A stretch of DNA of 35,885 bases from contig JAISRE010000044.1 in assembly GCA_031273805.1 (NCBI GenBank), positions 1-35,885 of the forward strand, given 5' to 3'. A model generated the notes under the pieces. That model worked only from the letters and a program-made list of their open reading frames with translations, was not told where the DNA came from and did not search any database. The number at the start of each line of letters is the position of its first letter. Within the stretch, counting starts at the first letter, position 1. Positions 15,482 to 22,044 of the stretch are shown here, piece by piece. The position numbers and the translations under genes were made by a program. The stretch comes from Synergistaceae bacterium (GTDB lineage: Bacteria > Synergistota > Synergistia > Synergistales > Synergistaceae).

Positions 15482-15751
15482 TTATTGCTGCCATCGCTTG
15501 AGAGTTGGAAAGACTCCGTACATGCCGGCCACGATGTCATCTCTGATGACATCGAGTTCCCAACACTCGATGCGGTCGGCACAGAGAGAGATCATCTCCT
15601 CCATGGTAACATCCTCCAGGAACGCCCCATTTTTGTAACAGTATGTACAATAGTCGTTACATCTCCCCCCATCTTCCTCTGTCCCGAAATCCTCGGGTGC
15701 AATTATCTGCATCCCGCAGCTCTGACAGATTGGCCTACTGCCCTCGCGCAT
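15482..15751 (-). CDS. Small zinc-ribbon protein
   Basis: This 89-residue protein matches the pattern of the putative zinc-ribbon family PF12674. It has CQSCGM near the start, then GTEEDGGRCNDYCTYCYKNGAF, then VTMEEMISLC. The paired CxxC motifs should bind one zinc ion; the rest is probably helical. The function of this family is not established. Start ATG 15751 (minus strand) is preceded by a GGGAGGT site. The gene is convergent with the exported orphan and has its own terminator at 15421-15461. An AT-rich segment upstream (TATAAA near 15770-15780) could hold its promoter, but no clear -35 box is seen. Confidence 0.85.
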   Translation of the reverse strand: MREGSRPICQSCGMQIIAPEDFGTEEDGGRCNDYCTYCYKNGAFLEDVTMEEMISLCADRIECWELDVIRDDIVAGMYGVFPTLKRWQQ

Positions 15752-15970
15752 TTCTAGTACCTCCCGCTTTTATTTTATATATTTCCCAAACGATGCCGGT
15801 CCGATTACGTCCGACACGGAATAGGCACAGTAAATCAGTGAAACCGCATTTAACAGACTAATCACGGTTCCGCTCTTAAAGATTTGTCAATAAACCCACG
15901 CATTGAAGCGGGATTATCGCCAATCCAGGGCACACTTGTATATTTTAGAAATCTAATCAACACAATCAAA

Positions 15971-16096
15971 CCCAGGGGATCGCTGATTTAATAGCTGCAA
16001 CGACATTTAGCCGTTTGCAAATACAAAGTGCATCCGGCTTTTAGTCTTTGCCCTTTAGTGTCCCTAACTTTAACAATAAATCAGACCTTCCCCAGG
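15971..16096. repeat. 126 bp element with imperfect terminal inverted repeats
   Basis: The left end reads CCCAGGGGATCGCTGATTTA and the right end, read on the minus strand, CCTGGGGAAGGTCTGATTTA. They share GGGGA, CTGATTTA and a similar flank. The left end also belongs to the CGCTGATTTAAT repeat family of this window. No coding potential is seen. It looks like a diverged relative of the MITE at 20707-20889. Confidence 0.45.
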
Positions 16097-16115
16097 ATGA
16101 AACATCTCTCTTAAC

Positions 16116-16263
16116 GTAAGTGAGGCAATATTTCTTCTCGCTGAGGCTTGTCCTGCCGCTGACATTTGCCGTTCGTCTCCCTAAAAATGACTGGAGTCTT
16201 CTGCGGCAGATGTGACGAAGCGATATAACATTGTATAATAGTAATACCTGCGACCTCACTTAC
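16116..16263. repeat. 148 bp palindromic segment with 10 bp inverted ends
   Basis: GTAAGTGAGG at 16116-16125 is repeated inverted as CCTCACTTAC at 16254-16263. Inside, the arms show weaker symmetry (CTGCCGC on one side, GCGGCAG on the other; TCGC and GCGA further out), so the segment could fold into one long interrupted hairpin. It could be a second small mobile element or a structured RNA. Confidence 0.4.
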
Positions 16264-16394
16264 CCAGTTATCCTGTGAGCGTTAAGTATATAACACTTTC
16301 TGCCTTGTAGCCAAGGGTTTAAAGGAGGAAATTAGCGTAATTCATTAAAATATTCGAGAATTCAGCAAAAAAAATTTTTACGTTGCGTGAAATA

Positions 16395-16403
16395 TGCTAT
16401 AAT
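16395..16403 (+). promoter_or_regulatory. Extended -10 promoter of the cyclophilin gene
   Basis: TGC followed by a perfect TATAAT (16398-16403), an extended -10 element. The -35 region is T-rich but poor. Transcription should begin near 16410, about 75 bases before the GTG start. Confidence 0.6.
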
Positions 16404-16483
16404 TAATTTGTATGTTACACGTTGTGAAGAATGAAAGAAGTTTATTGAGGACTTTGGTAAATCGCTGGAAAGGATGATGTTTT

Positions 16484-17062
16484 GTGAGATTTTTGCTCCT
16501 TCTTATGGCAGTTTCTTTAATATCAATAATGTTTTTCCCAGGCATTACAATGGCCGCTGAGTCGACTGACGGGAAACCGGTCGAGCGGCCCGTCGCCGTA
16601 TTCGATACGTCGATGGGCACGTTTAAAATAGAGCTGTTCAACGATTTGGCGCCGAAAACCTGTCGCAGCTTCATGGATCTTGCGGAGAGAAAATTCTATG
16701 ACGGGCTGATATTCCATCGGGTTATAGATGGTTTTATGATTCAAGGCGGCGACCCAGATGGTACCGGCAGCGGCGGTCCCGGATACAAAATTCCGGACGA
16801 GTTCGGAGAGGGATTGGCTCACAATGCGCCGGGCATACTGTCTATGGCCAATGCCGGCCCCAATACAGGAGGCTCGCAGTTCTTCATAACCCTTGCGCCA
16901 ACGCCGTGGCTTGACGGCAAACACGCTATCTTTGGCAAGGTCATAGAGGGGATGGGCGTGGTCGAAGCTATCGGGCATGTTAAGACAGGAGCGAATGACA
17001 GGCCGATAACGAATGTTGTCATAAAAACATTGACTATCACAGGCGACCCCGCGAAAAAATAA
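16484..17062 (+). CDS. Secreted cyclophilin-type peptidyl-prolyl isomerase
   Basis: This 192-residue protein catalyses cis-trans isomerisation of proline peptide bonds, here outside the cytoplasm. Residues 1-24 form a signal peptide (Arg, then Leu-rich core, cleavage about ITMA|AES). The mature part is a complete bacterial cyclophilin: FDTSMGTFKIELF, FHRVIDGFMIQGGDP at about 76-90 with the catalytic Arg, MANAGPNTGGSQFFIT, and LDGKHAIFGKV. The GTG start at 16484 follows GGAAAGGATG. A good extended -10 promoter lies upstream and the gene appears monocistronic; the hairpin after it belongs to a repeat family rather than being a normal terminator. Confidence 0.93.
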   Translation: MRFLLLLMAVSLISIMFFPGITMAAESTDGKPVERPVAVFDTSMGTFKIELFNDLAPKTCRSFMDLAERKFYDGLIFHRVIDGFMIQGGDPDGTGSGGPGYKIPDEFGEGLAHNAPGILSMANAGPNTGGSQFFITLAPTPWLDGKHAIFGKVIEGMGVVEAIGHVKTGANDRPITNVVIKTLTITGDPAKK

Positions 17063-17072
17063 AAATATTGAG

Positions 17073-17124
17073 TCAGCGGTTCCCTAAGGAATCGCTGATT
17101 AAATGTTCTTCGAGCGAAATGGAG
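17073..17124 (+). repeat. Repeat family copy, with a second end facing it
   Basis: 17088-17124 is a 37-base copy of the family (GGAATCGCTGATTAAATG, then TTCTTCGAGCGAAATGGAG). Just left of it TCAGCGGTTCC (17073-17083) is an inverted copy of the same end, separated by CTAA, so the pair also forms an 11 bp hairpin after the cyclophilin stop. No T-tract follows. Confidence 0.6.
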
Positions 17125-17203
17125 GGGAAGCAAATCTGTTTGTCTTTTAAAATGTGCTGATAAGCCTATTTTGATTGAAATAACGCTATAGTTCAAAGCC
17201 TTC

Positions 17204-17231
17204 TTGTCAAATCTTTGCATTGGATTATACT
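17204..17231 (+). promoter_or_regulatory. Sigma-70-type promoter of the MATE gene
   Basis: TTGTCA (17204-17209), a 16-base spacer and TATACT (17226-17231). Transcription would start near 17238, which rules out the upstream TTG at 17215 and supports ATG 17263. Confidence 0.6.
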
Positions 17232-17262
17232 GCTTTGTAGACAAGGAGGCTTTTTCAAACAG

Positions 17263-18678
17263 ATGAGTACGCGTGATAATGTTCCAATGGGCCGGTCTGC
17301 GCCGAGGTTTTTGAGTATCTTCAGCGGCAGGGCCGATCTTGCTAATGATGCTCCGATGCAGGCGATCTTAAAGCTTGCCATACCGTCGATGGGGCTTTTT
17401 GTATTTAACAGCCTCCTGCATCTTGTGGATACAATTTTTGTGTCGTGGCTTGGAGAACTGCCGATGGCCGCAATGTCATTCACGTCTCCGGTCAATATGT
17501 GTATATTTGCAACGCTGGAGTGTGTGTGCAGTGGTTCGATATCTCTGATGGGCCGCAACTTAGGGAGAGGGGACGTCCGCTCCGCGAGGCACATAGCCAG
17601 AAGTGGTCTGTTGCTGCTCTACACGGTCTGCCTGATTTCAACTCCGATGGTGTTCCCTACGATATCGAATCTCATTTTCTCCAATATAGGCGCAGGAGAG
17701 AACTCTGAATTGCTCGGTCTTTGCTGGAGATACAACATGTGGTATCCTATAATGTTGCCGTTCATGGGTTATACCTATATCGCAAACACGGTCTTCAGGG
17801 CTCAGGGGGATACGCTGACTCCCTTTAAGGCCATTGCCATTGCAAATACGGTGAATATTTTGCTGGACCCTCTCTTTATATTCACGTTCGGTTGGGGTAT
17901 ATCGGGCGCTGCAATTGCGACATGGGTCTCGCGCATAGTCTCATCGTTTTATGTATGGCATCGCCTCAATGTATCCAGTGTAATAAAGCTGCCTCCCATG
18001 ATACAGGTGAAGAAACGTCTGCTGAGCTATTGGGGACCGATATTGTGGATAGGCGTTCCGGTCGGTCTCTCCACCGCGAGTACAGCGCTTGGGATGGGGA
18101 GCATTAACAGGATCCTCTCGACGTTCGGCCACCGGGCGGTGGCGTCGTGGATGCTTGGCCTTAGAGTGGAGGAGTTGGCCTTTAACTTCGTGAGCGGAAT
18201 CAATATAGCTCTGACGCCATATATTGCGTTCAACTACGGCAAGCGAGATCCTGGCCGTATGCTGGCGGGCTTCAAGTCCGCGCTTCTGATTGCAGCCGTG
18301 CTTATGGGAACGATGGGTACGATAATTTACATATTTCCTCACGCTTTTCTCGGCATATTCAAACCCATAGCGGAGATTGAGTATCAGGCGGCCAACTCGA
18401 TACGGGCTTCGGTTCCCGGCTATCCATTTAACATCTTCCTAGTTCTGTCCAGCGGTTTTTTCGTCGGTACGGGACATTCGCTTTACGGGACAATCTCTCA
18501 GCTGCTTCGCTCAGTGGTGTTCAGGGTATCCGCCGCATGGATATTCGCCCAGCTGTTTCCTCTGTCACGCATATGGTGGTTCCAATCAATCGCGTTCTTC
18601 CTGGCGAGTTTTGTCGCAATGTTCTTCTTCATTCGCCACTTCCGGAGGATAAAACAAGAATGTTCAGGGAATCGCTGA
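17263..18678 (+). CDS. MATE-family multidrug/metabolite exporter
   Basis: This 471-residue inner-membrane antiporter expels organic cations or metabolites against Na+ or H+. About twelve hydrophobic segments are visible in two similar halves. Family landmarks include the first helix with MGLFVFNSLLHLVDTIFVSWLGE (residues ~36-65), a PLFIFTFGWGISGAAIAT stretch at ~205-220, and YIAFNYGKRDPGRM in the second half. ATG 17263 follows AAGGAGG with a rather long 13-base spacer, but the promoter position excludes the longer frame. The last codons (CSGNR and the TGA) are formed by a short copy of the CGCTGA repeat, so the original C-terminus may have been altered slightly. The substrate is unknown. Confidence 0.9.
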   Translation: MSTRDNVPMGRSAPRFLSIFSGRADLANDAPMQAILKLAIPSMGLFVFNSLLHLVDTIFVSWLGELPMAAMSFTSPVNMCIFATLECVCSGSISLMGRNLGRGDVRSARHIARSGLLLLYTVCLISTPMVFPTISNLIFSNIGAGENSELLGLCWRYNMWYPIMLPFMGYTYIANTVFRAQGDTLTPFKAIAIANTVNILLDPLFIFTFGWGISGAAIATWVSRIVSSFYVWHRLNVSSVIKLPPMIQVKKRLLSYWGPILWIGVPVGLSTASTALGMGSINRILSTFGHRAVASWMLGLRVEELAFNFVSGINIALTPYIAFNYGKRDPGRMLAGFKSALLIAAVLMGTMGTIIYIFPHAFLGIFKPIAEIEYQAANSIRASVPGYPFNIFLVLSSGFFVGTGHSLYGTISQLLRSVVFRVSAAWIFAQLFPLSRIWWFQSIAFFLASFVAMFFFIRHFRRIKQECSGNR

Positions 18679-18679
18679 T
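18667..18679 (+). repeat. Short repeat end supplying the MATE stop codon
   Basis: GGGAATCGCTGAT at 18667-18679 matches the end of the repeat family found at 17088, 20707 and 24560. The TGA inside it (18676-18678) is the stop codon of the MATE gene. The match does not continue beyond this point. Confidence 0.45.
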
Positions 18680-18848
18680 GCTCGTGTTAGAGGCCCAAAG
18701 GCAAAGATTAAAACCCCTCTGTCGTTCCCCGGCTCTTCAGCGAGGACCTACTTGCATCTGCCTATATAGTACCGCTTCTTTTATCACTATTGAGTGAACG
18801 AGTATCTTACGAGGCGCGAAATGTTCTATAAAAGCCGCTTCCCTAATG

Positions 18849-18854
18849 TATAAT
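18849..18854 (+). promoter_or_regulatory. Candidate -10 box of cobQ
   Basis: Perfect TATAAT at 18849-18854, about 48 bases before ATG 18902. No convincing -35 hexamer is found at the usual distance, so the call rests on the -10 box and position. No cobalamin riboswitch sequence is visible in the leader. Confidence 0.4.
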
Positions 18855-18901
18855 ATCTCCCAGCGTTACGGGAATAAAAAAATTCTTTTTTGGGAGTGGA
18901 T

Positions 18902-20431
18902 ATGCGCGTGAACGAAGTCAACGTAAAATCATATTCGACGAAAAAATCTGCCAAAACACCCTCCCTCATGATTCAGGGCACTGCTTCAGACGCCGGGAAG
19001 TCGCTCATTGTGGCTGGACTCTGCCGGATATTTTCCAGGCGAGGGTTTCGCGTCATGCCGTTCAAACCTCAGAATATGTCAAACAACGCCGCCATCACGG
19101 CGGACGGCGGAGAGATAGGCAGGGCTCAGGCGCTTCAGGCAATGGCGTGCGGGGTCGACCCGATCTCCGATATGAACCCGGTGCTGCTGAAGCCCGAGAG
19201 CGACCAGGGGAGCCAGGTTGTCGTGCAGGGGCATGTTCGAGCGACCGTTAGCGCGGCTGATTACCTTCAGTACAGATACACGCTCATGAAGGATGTCATG
19301 GAGAGCTACAACAGGCTCTGCAGTCATGCGGACATTGTATTTGTCGAGGGCGCCGGCAGTATTTCCGAGGTCAACCTGCGGGACGGAGACATATCGAACA
19401 TGGGTTTCGCCGTAGAGGCCGGCGTCCCGGTAGTGCTTGCGGCGGATATAGACAGGGGCGGGGCGCTTGCGTCAATAATAGGTTCACACTGTCTTCTGCG
19501 GGATTCCGAGCGCCATCTGCTCCGCGGCTATATGATGAATAAATTTCGCGGGGACCGCAGGATACTTGACCCGGCAATCGACATAATATCCGGTCGCACG
19601 GGACTGTCCTGCATCGGTATCATGAAGTGGTTCGACGGCGCGGCCAAATTTCCGGCGGAGGACTCGCTCGCATTGGAACACTCGAGGACTTTTGGCATGA
19701 GAGACGGTAAAAAAATCAAGATATACGTGCTCGGCCTGCAGCGCATATCAAACTTCGACGACTTCGATCCCCTGGCGGCGGAGGACGACGTGGAACTGTC
19801 ATTCGTCAAGCCCGGTAACCCGATACCCGGGGACGGAGATCTCGTCATAATACCCGGCACCAAGTCCACAATCGCCGATCTCGAGTATGTCAGGAAACAG
19901 GGCTGGGATATCGACATAGCGGCTCATATTCACCGCGGAGGCAGGGTTGTGGGTATATGCGGCGGTTATCAGATACTGGGCCGAGAGATATCAGACCCTG
20001 ATGCCGTCGAAAACCCTGTGCCGACAACCATTCAGGGGTTGGGTCTGCTGAATGTCGTGACTGTCATGTCTCGCGAGAAGACGTTGCGGAGGTTCTCCGC
20101 CTCAACGCCCGACGGCAGCGTCGTATCGGGCTACGAGATACACATGGGTGTGACAAAGGGTCCGGGTATCGAACGACCGCTGGTTACGCTGAACGGAGTG
20201 CCGGAGGGCGCTCTGCGCGAGGATGACTTGGTCGGCGGTTGCTATATTCACGGGCTTTTCACCAGCGATGAGTTCAGGGCGAAGTTCCTCTCCATCTTCA
20301 GGGGAGGCAAGGGGCTTGGCACGGCGAAACAGGACTATGAAAAGTCAGTCGATACGGCGCTCGACGAGCTGGCCTGTCAGATGGAGAGCGAGCTCGATAT
20401 GGAAAAGATAGAGGAGATCGCCGGAATTTGA
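18902..20431 (+). CDS. cobQ: Cobyric acid synthase CobQ/CbiP
   Basis: Glutamine- and ATP-dependent amidase that amidates side chains b, d, e and g of adenosylcobyrinate a,c-diamide in cobalamin synthesis. The protein has 509 residues from ATG 18902, behind GGAG; the frame also opens at TTG 18890. The N-terminal dethiobiotin-synthetase-like ATPase shows MIQGTASDAGKS at about 23-34, FKPQNMSNN and PVLLKPESDQGSQV. The C-terminal class I glutamine amidotransferase has the nucleophile Cys353 in GICGGYQ and the catalytic His450 in CYIHGLF. No other cobalamin genes are in the window, so this copy stands apart from any cob cluster. Confidence 0.95.
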   Translation: MRVNEVNVKSYSTKKSAKTPSLMIQGTASDAGKSLIVAGLCRIFSRRGFRVMPFKPQNMSNNAAITADGGEIGRAQALQAMACGVDPISDMNPVLLKPESDQGSQVVVQGHVRATVSAADYLQYRYTLMKDVMESYNRLCSHADIVFVEGAGSISEVNLRDGDISNMGFAVEAGVPVVLAADIDRGGALASIIGSHCLLRDSERHLLRGYMMNKFRGDRRILDPAIDIISGRTGLSCIGIMKWFDGAAKFPAEDSLALEHSRTFGMRDGKKIKIYVLGLQRISNFDDFDPLAAEDDVELSFVKPGNPIPGDGDLVIIPGTKSTIADLEYVRKQGWDIDIAAHIHRGGRVVGICGGYQILGREISDPDAVENPVPTTIQGLGLLNVVTVMSREKTLRRFSASTPDGSVVSGYEIHMGVTKGPGIERPLVTLNGVPEGALREDDLVGGCYIHGLFTSDEFRAKFLSIFRGGKGLGTAKQDYEKSVDTALDELACQMESELDMEKIEEIAGI

Positions 20432-20706
20432 ACTTTGCATGACACTTATTCAAGTTCATTGACTGCGGTTCCCTGTGTTAAAAAGACTGCCCTTTACGGT
20501 GGGGCAGTCCGGTATTACAATCCTTCCGAGCTTAATTGATTATTCGAAATATCCTGTGGATAAGCTCAAGGATTTGGATAATCAGGTTAAACAGAGGAGC
20601 AAGACTTATTGCATTGGTAAGGGGGGGTCTTACTCCTCTGTTTTTTGCCTGGAAGGCGCTCTCTGTCTTCTGACATCGCATCACCTCCCCTGGAGGGAAG
20701 ACCCTA
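20432..20706. other. Non-coding stretch with two hairpins downstream of cobQ
   Basis: The stretch holds the hairpin GACTGCCC / GGGCAGTC (20485-20509) without a T-tract, then about 80 bases without a clear pattern, then the terminator at 20592-20646. An 80-codon frame (20475-20717) overlaps both hairpins and shows no family features. The segment between the two hairpins could be the 3' end of the cobQ transcript or a separate small RNA. Confidence 0.4.
20592..20646 (+). terminator. Rho-independent terminator downstream of cobQ
   Basis: CAGAGGAGCAAGAC (20592-20605) pairs with GTCTTACTCCTCTG (20627-20640) with one mismatch, around a G-rich 21-base loop. TTTTTT follows (20641-20646). It lies 160 bases beyond the cobQ stop. 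Confidence 0.8.
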
Positions 20707-20889
20707 GGAAACGCTGATTTAATGTTCTTTGCGGCGAAATGGAGTGGATTCGTTCTCCCGTCGAAACGGTTGTCGCGAAAATGGCCGCAGGCACTTCAGA
20801 GCTATGTTGAGGACCATTTTTGTGGCAACCGTGAAGATGGTGAGCGAATACACCCATTGCAGCCCAAAGGTTATTAAATCAGCGTTTCC
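20707..20889. mobile_element. 183 bp MITE-like element with perfect 17 bp inverted ends
   Basis: The left end GGAAACGCTGATTTAAT (20707-20723) is exactly the reverse complement of 20873-20889. The interior lacks a transposase-sized frame. Flanking tetranucleotides are CCTA on the left and CTTA on the right, which could be a diverged 4 bp target duplication. The first 38 bases recur at 24523-24560 (minus strand, one difference) and, less exactly, at 17088-17124. The ends resemble those of IS5-type insertion sequences in general style, which is an inference only. Confidence 0.7.
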
Positions 20890-21047
20890 CTTATCACTTA
20901 TCGGCGCCCTGCTCTGCCGGAAGTCCGTCGCGGGGGATTATATCACAGCGGTTTGAGCCGCTCTGCAGCAAAAATGTCTCACGATTTATCGCGCGACAGC
21001 CGATATTGACTGTATGAACCCATAATAGACATGGAGAGTGCCGCGCG

Positions 21048-22022
21048 ATGAAGTCAGTAATATATTCCAATAAATCGTCTGCAAGATACATATTTAGGGG
21101 AGCGTTCGCGCTTATCTCAGCGCTATTATGCGCCGTGTTTGCATCCACATCCTGGGCTGCGGCGCTGGACAAGGGGGAGCGCGTCTCAATCGGTCTGGTG
21201 ACTCCGATAGAAAACAACACGGAGTTTCGCGTATGGGGCAGTAAGTATTACCCCGGGGATGTTCTCTCAGAGAAAATGGCGGGTTATATGCTGAGGCGGC
21301 TTCGAGAGATACCGCGCGTGAATGCGGAGCGCGTGCAGGGCGCCAACCCAGATTACTGGGATATGGCAGGCGCGTCCCGGGACGATCTCATCATCAAGGT
21401 CAATCTGGAGCAGTTCGACTATAGAAAGCGCGATACGCTTGGCTCAAAGGTGCAATGGGATTTTGTGCTTCGCCTGTACGTGTACAACTCCGCAAAGAGA
21501 CTGATCTACGATACATCTGTGCGTGAGCGGGACGACAGATATTACGTGCTCTATAACGACGTAATGGAGAGAGGACCCTTCTACTGGGAGGAGTTCGAGA
21601 AGAGCCCATATTGGCCGGCCCTGCGTCACGCGATGGACGAAGCTCTGGACGACGTTGTTACAGGGTATAACGGCTACCGGATAGTGGGGCGAATCGTCGC
21701 CAAGGCGGAGCGAGTGGACGGCTCCCTATCAGTGCCCAAGAAAAAAATGGACAAGATTTATCATATCGACCTTGGGCGGGAGGACGGCGTTCATGTGGGG
21801 GACATATTGGCAGTGACGCGCGCTTCTTCGGTGCGCACCGTTGCGCCTGAGACGCCGGAGATGCACTTTCCTCAGATCATAGGCCGCGTCAGGGTTATTT
21901 TTATAAAAGGGCGTGACGCGGTGGTCGAGATAGTCAAGGAGTCCAGGGATGCTCCGATACAGCTTGGAGACGCCCTCTCCACTCCGCTTTACGGCTATCG
22001 CGGGGCGCGGAGTGATTTTTAA
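21048..22022 (+). CDS. Exported protein with FlgT-C-like terminal domain, unknown function
   Basis: This 324-residue protein begins with a signal peptide (basic N-terminus, hydrophobic residues ~19-34, likely cleavage after SWA at 37). The next ~180 residues start with RVSIGLVTPIENNTEF and are followed by an alternating alpha/beta pattern that recalls CsgG/TolB-like periplasmic domains, though only loosely. Residues from about 235 (IYHIDLGREDGVHVGDILAV) resemble the small beta domain at the C-terminus of FlgT-type proteins. It is probably periplasmic or attached to the outer membrane. It is followed after 22 bases by another exported protein and the two likely act together. I cannot name a function. 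Confidence 0.75.
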   Translation: MKSVIYSNKSSARYIFRGAFALISALLCAVFASTSWAAALDKGERVSIGLVTPIENNTEFRVWGSKYYPGDVLSEKMAGYMLRRLREIPRVNAERVQGANPDYWDMAGASRDDLIIKVNLEQFDYRKRDTLGSKVQWDFVLRLYVYNSAKRLIYDTSVRERDDRYYVLYNDVMERGPFYWEEFEKSPYWPALRHAMDEALDDVVTGYNGYRIVGRIVAKAERVDGSLSVPKKKMDKIYHIDLGREDGVHVGDILAVTRASSVRTVAPETPEMHFPQIIGRVRVIFIKGRDAVVEIVKESRDAPIQLGDALSTPLYGYRGARSDF

Positions 22023-22044
22023 GAAAACAGAGGGGGAACGCGCG

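Larger units (their letters stand above)
15752..16483. other. Long intergenic region rich in inverted repeats
   Basis: About 730 bases without a convincing gene. It holds a 126 bp element with imperfect terminal repeats (15971-16096), a 148 bp palindromic segment (16116-16263), and the cyclophilin promoter (16398-16403), all listed separately. A TATAAT at 16234-16239 lies inside the palindromic segment. An orphan AAAGGAGG near 16322-16329 has no start codon at the right distance. A 72-codon frame on the minus strand (16041-16259) spans the repeats and shows no family features. Confidence 0.5.

Noticed and set aside
18857-18896. CTCCCA / TGGGAG pairing that would hide the cobQ ribosome binding site
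   Set aside because: The left arm lies at the predicted transcription start, so most of it would not be in the RNA.
18680-18901. Cobalamin riboswitch upstream of cobQ
   Set aside because: I looked for the conserved B12-box type sequence and found none; the gap is also short for this class.
20729-20956. 75-codon frame covering the MITE
   Set aside because: It runs through the right inverted repeat and out of the element, has no ribosome binding site and no known motifs.
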